Shown: positions 19,339 through 27,774 of the stretch, piece after piece
Position numbering within the stretch: the first letter of the stretch is position 1
Layout of the letters: each line of letters starts with the position of its first letter
NCBI GenBank assembly: GCA_048058975.1
Contig: JBLLNP010000014.1
Span: 1 to 64,000 of the forward strand
DNA length: 64,000 nucleotides
Reading direction: 5' to 3'
Source: RHLJ01 sp048058975
Lineage (GTDB): Bacteria > Bacteroidota > Rhodothermia > Balneolales > Balneolaceae
Notes under the pieces: generated by a model
The model's database searches: none
The model's input: the letters and a program-made list of their open reading frames with translations, nothing else
What the model was told of the DNA's origin: nothing
Position numbers and translations under genes: made by a program

Positions 19339-21960
19339 CTATTCTCCTTTCAGGCTTTCGACAGGATTGGATTTGGCGGTTTGAATGGATTTAACACTTA
19401 CTGTGATCAGAGCTATGCTCAATACAATTACAGCCGAAAGGATGAAGACTCCTGCTCCTAAATCTATTCGGAAGGCAAAGTCTTTAAGCCAGTTACTGGT
19501 TACATACCAGCCAATTGGAATAGAGATCAATAAGCTTAGACCAACCAATCGGATGAAGTCTCTGTTGAGCAATTCAAGAATCTGAAACAGGTTTGCTCCC
19601 AAAATTTTTCGGATTCCAATTTCTTTAGTTCGCTGTTCCATCATAAATGAGGCCAGCCCAAATAAACCGAGGCAAGCGATAATCAACCCCAGAAGTGTAA
19701 AGTAGTTGAATATTTTACCCAGAGTGATTTCATTTTGATACATACTATTGAATACGTCATCTAAGAAAGCATATTCAAACGGATAATCTGGATTAAGAGC
19801 AGTAACTTCTTCTTCAACAAAGGCAATAGTTTCTTGAAGGTTTGATGGATTTACTTTTAGCAATATATAGCCATGTCTGGTAGCAGGTCCAAGCCCTAGA
19901 ACTAAAGGGTCGATGGTAGATCGATAAGAGAGGAAGTTGAAATCTTTCACAACGCCAACAACTTTTCCTTCTTGCCTCCACATTGTAAAATCTTTTCCAA
20001 TTGCCCCTTCATTCGTCCAGCCAAGTTTTTTGACCATCGTTTCATTCATAATCATTTTGAACGTGCTATCTGAAGCATTATCCGTAAATGTATTTCCTGC
20101 AACTATCTCAATTCCAAGCAGCTCAAGGTAGTTTACATTAACTCCGATGGTATATGTTCGAAGGACTTCATCTTCGCCTTTACCGTCCCAGCTTATTCCG
20201 CTTGTTTGGCTTCTAATATTATTTGGTAGATATACGCCAGAGGAAACGGAAAGAATATTTGAGTTAGAGGATAATCGCTGAGAAAGTGCGTCGTAGCTGC
20301 TCAGTAATTTTGGATCTTGTATTTTTACTGTGAGAATCTGCTCTCGATCATAGCCAGAATCATTCGATTTGATAAAGTTAAGCTGTTGGAAAATCACAAT
20401 AGAGCCAACAATGAGGATATTAGTAATTGCAAACTGACCAACAACCAACGTATTTCGTAAACGACGATTTCCAGAACCTCCTTTCATCTGGTTTTTGAAA
20501 ATGCCAATCGGCTTCAATGCCGACATAAAAAAAGCAGGATAACTTCCGGCGATTAATCCTACCAACAACCCTGTTCCAATCAACAAAGTCCAAAAGGTCG
20601 GTGTAATAAATAGATTGGGATCAAATGTACGATCTACCAATCCCGAAAAAGCGGGAAGCATTAAAAACACAATAGCGAAAGCGATTACAATTCCGATCAT
20701 CGAAAAAATGACGGCTTCTGCTGTAAATTGCATCATAATATTCGACCGGAATGCTCCATTCACTTTTCGAACGCCCACTTCTTTGGCTCTAGTCATAGAT
20801 CGAGCTGTAGCGAGATTCATATAATTCACACATGCAATAATCAAAATTACCAACGCAATCGCTGAAAGCATGTAGATGTACTTAATATCTCCAATCTTTC
20901 CAGGATTAAAGTTGACATCGGATGAATTCAAGTGAACATCAGCAATGGGAGTTAACCTAAAATTGGGGAGATTTTCCGGATTATTTTTATAGTAATCGCT
21001 CAATAATAATTGAGGGTGCATTACTCCTTCAATTCGAGGAATCATATCATCGGGATTTATACCGAGACTTAATTTTATATACGAATACTCATTGTTGTTA
21101 TGCCAATAGGTACTTACACGTTCATAATTATCTAGCGAATAGCTTGGTACAATAAAACTTAAATCCAGTTGAGAGTTAGAGGGAATATCAGCAATTACTC
21201 CTGTTACTGTTCTAAAAACTGGATCATCATCATCGGAATCGAAGAAAATATCCTTTCCCATAGGATTAGCGGAACCGAAATACTTGGCAGCCAATGATTG
21301 GGTAATAATTACAGATTCTGGATTCTTAAAAGCCGAAGCTGCATCTCCAGAAATCCATTGGAGGGTAAAAATCTCGAAGAAATCCTGATCAGTATTAATC
21401 CCTTGTTCATAGAACGAATTATTTTCTACTTTTATGAGCGATTTACTATCACTAAAAGAAGTTGCGATATCAACTCCATCGAAATTATCACCTAATGCAA
21501 TGGTAAGAGGCATAGGATTTACCCCAAACCAACTTGTACCCATGTAGTTTTCTCCTGGCTCTTCACGAATAATTCGGTAGATACGATCTGAGTCTTTGTG
21601 AAAAGTATCATAGCTTAGCTCATGTGAGATATATATTCCGATCAATAAAAAACTGGCAAGCCCAACGGCTAACCCAGAAATATTGATGAATGAGTAACTC
21701 TTGTTTTTGAGAATGCTTCGGTAAGCAATTTTGAGGTAATTCTTAAACATTCCGGCGCTCCAGTAAAGTTTATGTGTAATTTTTGATGGTGCATATCGGA
21801 GTATTTGACTCCAATACCAACGATTCGCTTTAGATTTACCTTCCTTTTCCAATAGATAGGCATACTGCTCCTCGAAATCTCCGAGGGTTGTTTTCCAGAC
21901 ATCGTCATATTGAAGTCTGCTCAGAATTTTCTCTGCTAATTTGGGAGGTCTGGACTTCAT
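19339..21960 (-). CDS. ADOP-type ABC transporter permease, paralog 2
   Basis: The ATG at 21960 gives the same prefix start (KSRPPKLAEK) as the flanking paralogs, so I prefer it to the codon at 21984. It has the same layout: prefix domain, TM helix, MacB-like periplasmic domain, three TMs with AKEVGVRKVNGAFR, then the repeated half with KEIGIRKILGANL. Its similarity to the paralog at 21962 looks higher than to that at 16714 (VNGAFRSN and LATARSM segments shared), suggesting successive duplication. Substrates of this family are mostly unknown. Confidence 0.88.
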   Translation of the reverse strand: MKSRPPKLAEKILSRLQYDDVWKTTLGDFEEQYAYLLEKEGKSKANRWYWSQILRYAPSKITHKLYWSAGMFKNYLKIAYRSILKNKSYSFINISGLAVGLASFLLIGIYISHELSYDTFHKDSDRIYRIIREEPGENYMGTSWFGVNPMPLTIALGDNFDGVDIATSFSDSKSLIKVENNSFYEQGINTDQDFFEIFTLQWISGDAASAFKNPESVIITQSLAAKYFGSANPMGKDIFFDSDDDDPVFRTVTGVIADIPSNSQLDLSFIVPSYSLDNYERVSTYWHNNNEYSYIKLSLGINPDDMIPRIEGVMHPQLLLSDYYKNNPENLPNFRLTPIADVHLNSSDVNFNPGKIGDIKYIYMLSAIALVILIIACVNYMNLATARSMTRAKEVGVRKVNGAFRSNIMMQFTAEAVIFSMIGIVIAFAIVFLMLPAFSGLVDRTFDPNLFITPTFWTLLIGTGLLVGLIAGSYPAFFMSALKPIGIFKNQMKGGSGNRRLRNTLVVGQFAITNILIVGSIVIFQQLNFIKSNDSGYDREQILTVKIQDPKLLSSYDALSQRLSSNSNILSVSSGVYLPNNIRSQTSGISWDGKGEDEVLRTYTIGVNVNYLELLGIEIVAGNTFTDNASDSTFKMIMNETMVKKLGWTNEGAIGKDFTMWRQEGKVVGVVKDFNFLSYRSTIDPLVLGLGPATRHGYILLKVNPSNLQETIAFVEEEVTALNPDYPFEYAFLDDVFNSMYQNEITLGKIFNYFTLLGLIIACLGLFGLASFMMEQRTKEIGIRKILGANLFQILELLNRDFIRLVGLSLLISIPIGWYVTSNWLKDFAFRIDLGAGVFILSAVIVLSIALITVSVKSIQTAKSNPVESLKGE

Positions 21961-21961
21961 T

Positions 21962-24586
21962 TTATTCATTCTTAAGACTTTCAATTGGATTGGCAGCTGC
22001 AGTCTTGAATGATTTAATACTTACAGTAAGTAGAGCCAGTCCTAGTGCAATAGCTGATGTTGCAAAAAAGATCATTGGACCTAAATCAATTCTGTAAGCG
22101 AAATCATTGAGCCAGTTATTTGCCAAAAACCAACCTATAGGAATAGATACTGCAAGGCTTATTGCTACCAGCTTGATAAAATCCTGATTCAATAAAGTAA
22201 TAATCTGAACTAAATTAGCTCCTAGCACCTTTCGAATGCCAATTTCTTTCGAGCGCTGCTCCATCATGAATGAAGCCAGCCCAAAAAGTCCCATACAAGC
22301 GATAAAAAGAGCAATTATAGTGAAATAGTTGAATATCTTGCCAAGCGTCAATTCCGTTCTATACTGGTTGTCGAAGGCGTCATCCAAAAATGTGTAGGTA
22401 AAAGGAAAATCAGGTGATATAGCCTCTAGTTCATCCTCAACAAAGCTTAAAGTCTCCTGCATGTTATCAGGAGATATTTTAAGCATTACTTTAGTATGTC
22501 TTTCAACGGGTTCGTAACGCAAAATCAAAGGAGCAATATTTGAGTGATAACTCATAAAATTAAAATCCTGAACTACGCCAACAATTCTGCCGTCTCTGCG
22601 CCAAAGAATAAAATCTTTACCTACGGCTTCTTTTGGAGTCCAACCGATACTTCTGGCTAAGGACTCGTTGATGATGAAATGATTGGCTGTATCAGGGTCA
22701 ATTTGCTCATCAAAAGATCTACCCGCAATCATATCTAATCCAAGCATCTCAAGATAGTCTGTATTAATAATTCCAGTAAAGGTGTCTAGATCCAGATCTT
22801 CAGGTTTTCCGGCCCAATTAATGCCACTAGTCTGGCTTTCAATTTTTGTAGGTAAATGCGAGCCTGAAGATATAGAAAGAATGCTTGGATTAGATAGGAG
22901 AGATTGCTTAAACACATCAAATCCAGGCATTACTTCTGGGTCAGCAATCTCGATAGTTACAATTTGCTCGCGGTTAAACCCAGCATCTTTTGATTGGATA
23001 TAATTCAATTGCTGAAAAATCACTACGGACGAAAGAATCAGGATATTAGTAATTGCGAATTGAAAGATTACCAAAAGATTTCTCATTCTTCGGTTGGTAC
23101 TGCCTCCTTTTATAGTTTTTTTAAAAACCCCAATTGGTGATAAGCCCGACATATACAGAGCAGGGTAGCTTCCTGATATCAAGCCAACAAATACACCAAT
23201 CCCAATAAACAACGCCCAAAATAATGGATTGTTAAAAATCTGAAGGGAAATAGATTGACCTAAAGAGGCTGAAAGAGTTGGAAATATCGTAACCACAATA
23301 ACCAAGGATAGGAATAAACCGGCCAAAGAGAATACCAAAGCTTCGGCAGCAAACTGCATGATAAGGTTAGATTGAAATGCTCCATTTACTTTTCTGACAC
23401 CAATTTCTTTAGCCCTGTTCATTGATCGGGCAGTGGCTAAATTCATGTAGTTGATGCAGGCTATAATTAGAATAATGATTGCAATCCCGGAAAGCATATA
23501 CACATATCGTGCACTACTAATTTTACCTGGATTAAAATTTATAGCCGCTGATTTGAGATAAACATCTTTCAATGGTTGTAGTGCAAAGAACGGCAAGTTT
23601 TCTGGATTCGCAGAGTAGTAACGGGAGGTCAAAAGCTGAGGGTCAGACATGGCTTTAATTCTATCTTCCAGTACCTCAGGAGATATTGAGCCATCAATTT
23701 TTATATAGGAGTAGGTATTATTATTCAACCAGAAAGTGCTTTCTCTTTCATAACCGGGCATAGAATGCATTGGAGCTACAAAGTCGAACTGGAGATGGGT
23801 GTTCGACGGAACGTCTTCTATAATTCCTGTAACAGTTCGCAGGAAAGGCTCTTCATTTTCATAAGTAAAGAGAATGGCTTCACCCATAGGGTTTGAGTTG
23901 CCGAAATATTTTTTAACAAGTGATTGGGTTAGTACTATAGAGTTCGGGTTCCCGAGAGAAGTAGAAGGGTTGCCCGCTAACCATTTGTAGGAAAAAAAAT
24001 CAAAATAGGTTTCATTGGTAAACAAACCGTCTTCAAAAAAGGGCTGATTTTTTGTGCTAAGCAATGCTTCTCTGATATCCAGTACAGTAGCCGCTTCTAT
24101 TCCAGGGAAGTCATCATTTAATGCCAGCGTAAGTGGTGTTGGGTTAACTGCGTACCAACTGGTCCCCAAATAAAACTCAGCAGGAGCATTTCGGATTAAC
24201 CGGTAAATTTGATCAGAATCTTTATGTTGTCGATCATAACTCATTTCATGAACCACAAACATTCCAATAAGTACAAAGCTAGAGAGCCCAATGGCCAAAC
24301 CTAAAATGTTAATGAATGAGTAGCCTTTATATTTATGGATGTTTCGGATAGCAACTTTGAGGTAATTTCTAAACATATCTAAGGTCCAGTAAAATGAGTG
24401 TATAATTTTTGAGGGCGCATATCTAAAGACCTGTTTCCAGTACCACCGGTTCGCAGCTCTGACCCCATCCTTTTCTGCTTTGTAAGAATAGTATTCTTCG
24501 AAATCGCCGAGGGTTGTTTTCCAAACATCATCGTATTGAAGTCTGCTCAGGATTATTTCGGCAAGTTTTGGTGGTTGGTGTTTCAT
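21962..24586 (-). CDS. ADOP-type ABC transporter permease, paralog 1
   Basis: The 874-residue protein is closest to the PadR gene and ends one base before the start of paralog 2. The prefix KLAEIILSRLQYDDVWKTTL is followed by the two FtsX/MacB halves; conserved segments are AKEIGVRKVNGAFQ near residue 400 and KEIGIRKVLGANL near 790. It has about eight membrane segments in total. Neither a LolD/MacB-type ATPase nor a membrane-fusion protein is found in the window. Confidence 0.88.
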   Translation of the reverse strand: MKHQPPKLAEIILSRLQYDDVWKTTLGDFEEYYSYKAEKDGVRAANRWYWKQVFRYAPSKIIHSFYWTLDMFRNYLKVAIRNIHKYKGYSFINILGLAIGLSSFVLIGMFVVHEMSYDRQHKDSDQIYRLIRNAPAEFYLGTSWYAVNPTPLTLALNDDFPGIEAATVLDIREALLSTKNQPFFEDGLFTNETYFDFFSYKWLAGNPSTSLGNPNSIVLTQSLVKKYFGNSNPMGEAILFTYENEEPFLRTVTGIIEDVPSNTHLQFDFVAPMHSMPGYERESTFWLNNNTYSYIKIDGSISPEVLEDRIKAMSDPQLLTSRYYSANPENLPFFALQPLKDVYLKSAAINFNPGKISSARYVYMLSGIAIIILIIACINYMNLATARSMNRAKEIGVRKVNGAFQSNLIMQFAAEALVFSLAGLFLSLVIVVTIFPTLSASLGQSISLQIFNNPLFWALFIGIGVFVGLISGSYPALYMSGLSPIGVFKKTIKGGSTNRRMRNLLVIFQFAITNILILSSVVIFQQLNYIQSKDAGFNREQIVTIEIADPEVMPGFDVFKQSLLSNPSILSISSGSHLPTKIESQTSGINWAGKPEDLDLDTFTGIINTDYLEMLGLDMIAGRSFDEQIDPDTANHFIINESLARSIGWTPKEAVGKDFILWRRDGRIVGVVQDFNFMSYHSNIAPLILRYEPVERHTKVMLKISPDNMQETLSFVEDELEAISPDFPFTYTFLDDAFDNQYRTELTLGKIFNYFTIIALFIACMGLFGLASFMMEQRSKEIGIRKVLGANLVQIITLLNQDFIKLVAISLAVSIPIGWFLANNWLNDFAYRIDLGPMIFFATSAIALGLALLTVSIKSFKTAAANPIESLKNE

Positions 24587-24913
24587 CTAGCTGAGTCCAA
24601 ACATTAGTTGGGGCACCCCACTCCAGATTGTTTGCTGAACTTCGTAAGCGTACCTGAGAGCTTCTTTGCCGGAAGGGGTGAGCGAGTAGATTCGTTTATG
24701 TCGGCCACCGCGTTCTGGCGTGGAATCTGACAAGGAAGATTTCAGATAACCTCTTTTTTCGAGTCTTTCGAGAGGCATATAAATCCCACCGAGCGACCAG
24801 TCTTTATCAGTGATTTCATTCAGCTTTTCCTGAATAGGTATGCTGTAAGCGTCATTCTGCAATTTCCATACAGCGAGCAAAATAAATTCTTCAGTTCGGG
24901 TAAGTAGTTTCAT
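24587..24913 (-). CDS. PadR-family transcriptional regulator
   Basis: This winged-helix protein of about 108 residues shows the PadR pattern: TRTEEFILLAVWKL, YSIPIQEKLNE, a recognition stretch GGIYMPLERLEKRGYLKS, a wing (PERGGRHKRIYSLT), then a short C-terminal helix. ATGs at 24919 and 24913 are both possible; the second fits PadR alignments. It is the first gene of the permease run, directly abutting paralog 1. PadR next to ADOP permeases is a recurrent arrangement in Acidobacteriota and Balneolota, so it probably represses this operon. Confidence 0.9.
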   Translation of the reverse strand: MKLLTRTEEFILLAVWKLQNDAYSIPIQEKLNEITDKDWSLGGIYMPLERLEKRGYLKSSLSDSTPERGGRHKRIYSLTPSGKEALRYAYEVQQTIWSGVPQLMFGLS

Positions 24914-24933
24914 AAGCATTCAATTCTAAAAAG

Positions 24934-24970
24934 TTGAAACTAATACTAATCAAAAATTTATTTGTTTCAA
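24934..24970. promoter_or_regulatory. Inverted repeat upstream of padR
   Basis: Perfect 7-bp arms TTGAAAC (24934-24940) and GTTTCAA (24964-24970) flank 23 AT-rich bases just upstream of the padR start. The placement suits an autoregulatory operator, but the arms do not resemble the usual PadR ATGT/ACAT site. Confidence 0.3.
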
Positions 24971-25002
24971 AAATTTAGAAATGGGTGGGCAAAACTACTT
25001 TT

Positions 25003-25067
25003 GTCACCTTGAGATCCCTCGGGATAACATTATAATCATTGCGTAAGTTATAAGCCCTCAGGATGAC
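25003..25067. repeat. GTCATnCTGA-type inverted repeat, degenerate copy
   Basis: The 65-bp element begins GTCACCTTGAG and ends CTCAGGATGAC, imperfect inverted ends. It fills the gap between divergent padR and methyltransferase genes. It is related to the elements at 14684 and 56551. Confidence 0.55.
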
Positions 25068-25082
25068 AACTCTTTAGTAACA

Positions 25083-25742
25083 ATGAGCAAAAAGAAACCT
25101 ACAAAGCCCTGGCCTACGAAAGATGCGATGCAGCAAGTTTACACCGAACATCTCTGGGGTGGAGATGAGTTTGATTTCTACTCGGGTGAGGGTTCACATT
25201 CACCTGAACTTATAGAGCCGTATGTTAATTCGGTGCAGGCTTTTCTATCAAGTTTTGAAGAACCACTTACAGTGTGTGATTTAGGATGTGGTGATTTTAA
25301 CGTAGGAATGAAGCTTGTTGAACATACCAAAAAGTATGTTGCCTTAGACATTGTACCCAAATTGTTTGATAGAAATAAAAAATTATTTAAAGCAGGCAAT
25401 CTTGAGTTTCGATGTCTGGATATTGCCAAAGATGCGTTGCCTGTCGCTGATTGTGCAATAGTGAAGCAAGTGCTTCAGCATCTTTCAAATCAGGAAGTTC
25501 AACAGGTGGTGGAAAAGTTACAGAACTACAAATATGTACTCCTTACAGAGCATGTGCCGGAAGGAGAATTCGAAGCTAATCTTGATATTATATCCGGGCA
25601 AGGGACCCGGCTTAAGAAGAACAGCGGGCTTATTCTAACAGTGCCGCCATTTAATTTTTCTATAAAAGAAGAACAGCTTTTGTGTTCAGTTCCTCTTGAA
25701 GCTGGCAAGGGTATAATAGAGACTAAGCTATATACTATTTAA
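25083..25742 (+). CDS. Class I SAM-dependent methyltransferase
   Basis: The 219-residue protein has the Rossmann SAM motif I VCDLGCGDFNVG near residue 63. It also has an acidic motif II (VALDIVP near 87), a motif III-like RCLDIA, and motif IV CAIVKQVLQHL, where DPPY-type catalytic residues are absent. That fits small-molecule or protein methyltransferases rather than amino-group DNA/RNA enzymes. The N-terminus WPTKDAMQQVYTEHLWGG is a signature of a conserved but uncharacterised subgroup. It is convergent with the membrane protein that follows, one base apart. Confidence 0.75.
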   Translation: MSKKKPTKPWPTKDAMQQVYTEHLWGGDEFDFYSGEGSHSPELIEPYVNSVQAFLSSFEEPLTVCDLGCGDFNVGMKLVEHTKKYVALDIVPKLFDRNKKLFKAGNLEFRCLDIAKDALPVADCAIVKQVLQHLSNQEVQQVVEKLQNYKYVLLTEHVPEGEFEANLDIISGQGTRLKKNSGLILTVPPFNFSIKEEQLLCSVPLEAGKGIIETKLYTI

Positions 25743-25743
25743 A

Positions 25744-26139
25744 CTAGTTCGCCTGATCCATTCTTTTTACAATCCCAACAGATTTGAGCTCGAATCCTAC
25801 CAGAGCCAGAATTAATAGTATTTCACCAACGAAATAGGCGATTCCAAAAGAGGTAAGTACATTGGAAAAATAGAAAACCAGAACCAACGTCAGGCCACAG
25901 TATAACAGATTTATCAAGGCAATAATCCTCAGGAAGAAAGGTGCGTTTTCAGGTTCCTGAAAAAAGCATGCAAAGGAATAAATCGCAAATAAACAGGCAA
26001 GGGAAGCCAGTATGTAGAGCACTTCATTAGGCATTCCAAAAAAAGGCTGAAAGCCGGGGAGGATTACACCCAGAAAAAAAGCGGAAACGGATGCACCAAC
26101 TGCATCAAGAAGAAATAGGTTTTCAGGTTCTTTTGTCAT
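25744..26139 (-). CDS. Small four-helix membrane protein, unknown function
   Basis: From the ATG at 26139 the product is 131 residues with four hydrophobic helices, at roughly 10-30, 40-60, 70-90 and 95-120. The N-terminal NLFLLDAVGASVSAF pattern recurs in small integral membrane proteins of Bacteroidota. No family with known function is recognised. It is followed upstream, on the same strand, by the M50-like gene. Confidence 0.6.
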   Translation of the reverse strand: MTKEPENLFLLDAVGASVSAFFLGVILPGFQPFFGMPNEVLYILASLACLFAIYSFACFFQEPENAPFFLRIIALINLLYCGLTLVLVFYFSNVLTSFGIAYFVGEILLILALVGFELKSVGIVKRMDQAN

Positions 26140-26180
26140 AATCCATACTTCTAAAGAGCCGACTAGCAAGTTAATTTAAC

Positions 26181-26729
26181 CTACAATATTCTTATGCCAA
26201 AAAACTGATCAGAAAGGATCAAAATTGAACTTACAACCATTGCGATAAGATAAGTTCCAAGTTGAAACTTCCAATTTAAAGAGTGTTGTTTTGAAATTCT
26301 ATATACAAGATAGAAGAGTAATCCGCTTACAATAATAGGAAGGCTAACTATTCCGATTCCCAAATATTCCCCGACTCTTCCCTCATCGTTTACATTAATG
26401 AAGTTCATAATGCCGGCTAGTAAGCGCATATAAAAAGCGGTGAATAGTAAAGGATAAAGATATTTATTCCAGTCTCGAGATTTTAGAACTAGAAAGGCAA
26501 TCAAACCTTGAAGTATGGTAATAATTGGGCCAGAAATAGAAATGATTGCCCGGTGTAATTCGGTTGGGTTTTGCCCTTTAACACTATAAACGCTATTTAA
26601 GCGCATAACGGCTTCAAATCCTAATAATTCGCTTGTTAGCCAATGGGTAAATTCATGAATAAGCCATGTAAAAAGAACCGCACCTATTCCAGCTGAAATG
26701 TATTTAAAAGTAATTTTTTGGTCTTTCAT
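26181..26729 (-). CDS. Membrane-embedded M50-like zinc metallopeptidase candidate
   Basis: The 182-residue protein has about five TM helices. The first contains HEFTH at residues 25-29, an HExxH zinc site inside a membrane segment. A later SISGPI stretch (residues 64-69) matches the conserved S/G-G-P element that follows HExxH in M50 proteins, and NVNDEGR (112-118) could supply the third ligand. Site-2 proteases cut membrane-bound substrates. The protein is shorter than typical S2P and has no PDZ, so it may be a minimal peptidase or a non-proteolytic relative. Confidence 0.55.
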   Translation of the reverse strand: MKDQKITFKYISAGIGAVLFTWLIHEFTHWLTSELLGFEAVMRLNSVYSVKGQNPTELHRAIISISGPIITILQGLIAFLVLKSRDWNKYLYPLLFTAFYMRLLAGIMNFINVNDEGRVGEYLGIGIVSLPIIVSGLLFYLVYRISKQHSLNWKFQLGTYLIAMVVSSILILSDQFFGIRIL

Positions 26730-26772
26730 AGGGTTAAATCCGATTAGTTTGGCAGCAAGCAGTTCTTATCTG

Positions 26773-27651
26773 TTATTTGCGAATGTAAGCTTGAATGCTT
26801 AACCCAAAATCTTTGGAATTCACTTTGAGATTAGTCCATGTGCTTTGTGAGTTACTTCTATAGTAAGTAGGAAAAGATCTGCCTTTTGATTTCAAATTGG
26901 CAAATATTCTAACGGAGCTATTCGGAATTCTTTGATAATTCTCGATAGTAATCAGGAAATCGTCTTGTAGGGAAAGGTTTAATTCTGTTAAATCTACAAT
27001 AGGTGAAAGGTTCTTTTTTAAATCAGTAATTGTCATATACACGGGTTCTTTAAGAATATTTTCAAAGACCCCATTCTGAACGGAGTAAACATTTATTCTT
27101 ACATCAAGGGTGTCAATGGAAACCTCAGAAAAGTTGATTTGAACTTTATCCAAGTTCACAAATCCGTTTCCTGAGAATAAAGTACCTATTTCATGGCGGT
27201 AATTTTTTTGGGGAAATGGAACTTCAGTTTTTGCTTTTCTGAATAGAGGAATCGGATGACCATCCTTTTTACGAACCCCGACAGTTTTAGAAACTAATTT
27301 TTTTGACTCAACGGTGATTTCATTTAACTCAAACACTTTTTCTTCTAGTAGAATGGGACTACTAAGCCCATTCTTTCTGATGGAGTTTACATCAATATCA
27401 TAAGGCTGAAATCCGATATATGAGAATCGAAGTGTATCTGAACCTGATGCCTCGGAAATATTCAGCTGATACTCTCCATCTAAATTTGATACGGTGCCAA
27501 TATCTTCACCAACAATTCCAATGTTCACAAAGGGAATAGAAGTTCTTGATCCTAATTCTAGAACTTGACCTGTAAGTTCCTGGGAATAGGAATAATTTGG
27601 TAATAAGAATATAAACCCGGTTAGAGTTAGTATGATTGCTTTGATATTCAT
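26773..27651 (-). CDS. Carboxypeptidase-like regulatory-domain protein, secreted
   Basis: The protein has a signal peptide (cut after NYSYSQ) and a CarboxypepD_reg-like beta-sandwich at about residues 25-105 (LTGQVLELGSRTSIPFVNIGI, then DGEYQLNIS and SYIGFQPY). That domain is usually N-terminal in TonB-dependent receptors. Here it is followed not by a barrel but by a 180-residue beta-rich region of unknown fold. Such stand-alone versions are common surface proteins in Bacteroidota. The ATG at 27651 is preferred because the signal starts there. Confidence 0.65.
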   Translation of the reverse strand: MNIKAIILTLTGFIFLLPNYSYSQELTGQVLELGSRTSIPFVNIGIVGEDIGTVSNLDGEYQLNISEASGSDTLRFSYIGFQPYDIDVNSIRKNGLSSPILLEEKVFELNEITVESKKLVSKTVGVRKKDGHPIPLFRKAKTEVPFPQKNYRHEIGTLFSGNGFVNLDKVQINFSEVSIDTLDVRINVYSVQNGVFENILKEPVYMTITDLKKNLSPIVDLTELNLSLQDDFLITIENYQRIPNSSVRIFANLKSKGRSFPTYYRSNSQSTWTNLKVNSKDFGLSIQAYIRK

Positions 27652-27774
27652 GCTACTCAATATCTAGGAATAATCTTTTTAAACCTAACGAACAAGGTTC
27701 AGGTTCTATCATAGCTATAAAATATCAAAATAGAATTTTTTAACCCCTTTCATCACTACTCTTATCTATAAATC

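Noticed and set aside
16714..24586. A MacAB-type efflux pump
   Set aside because: No MacA-like fusion protein or ATPase is present; the prefix domain points to ADOP permeases.
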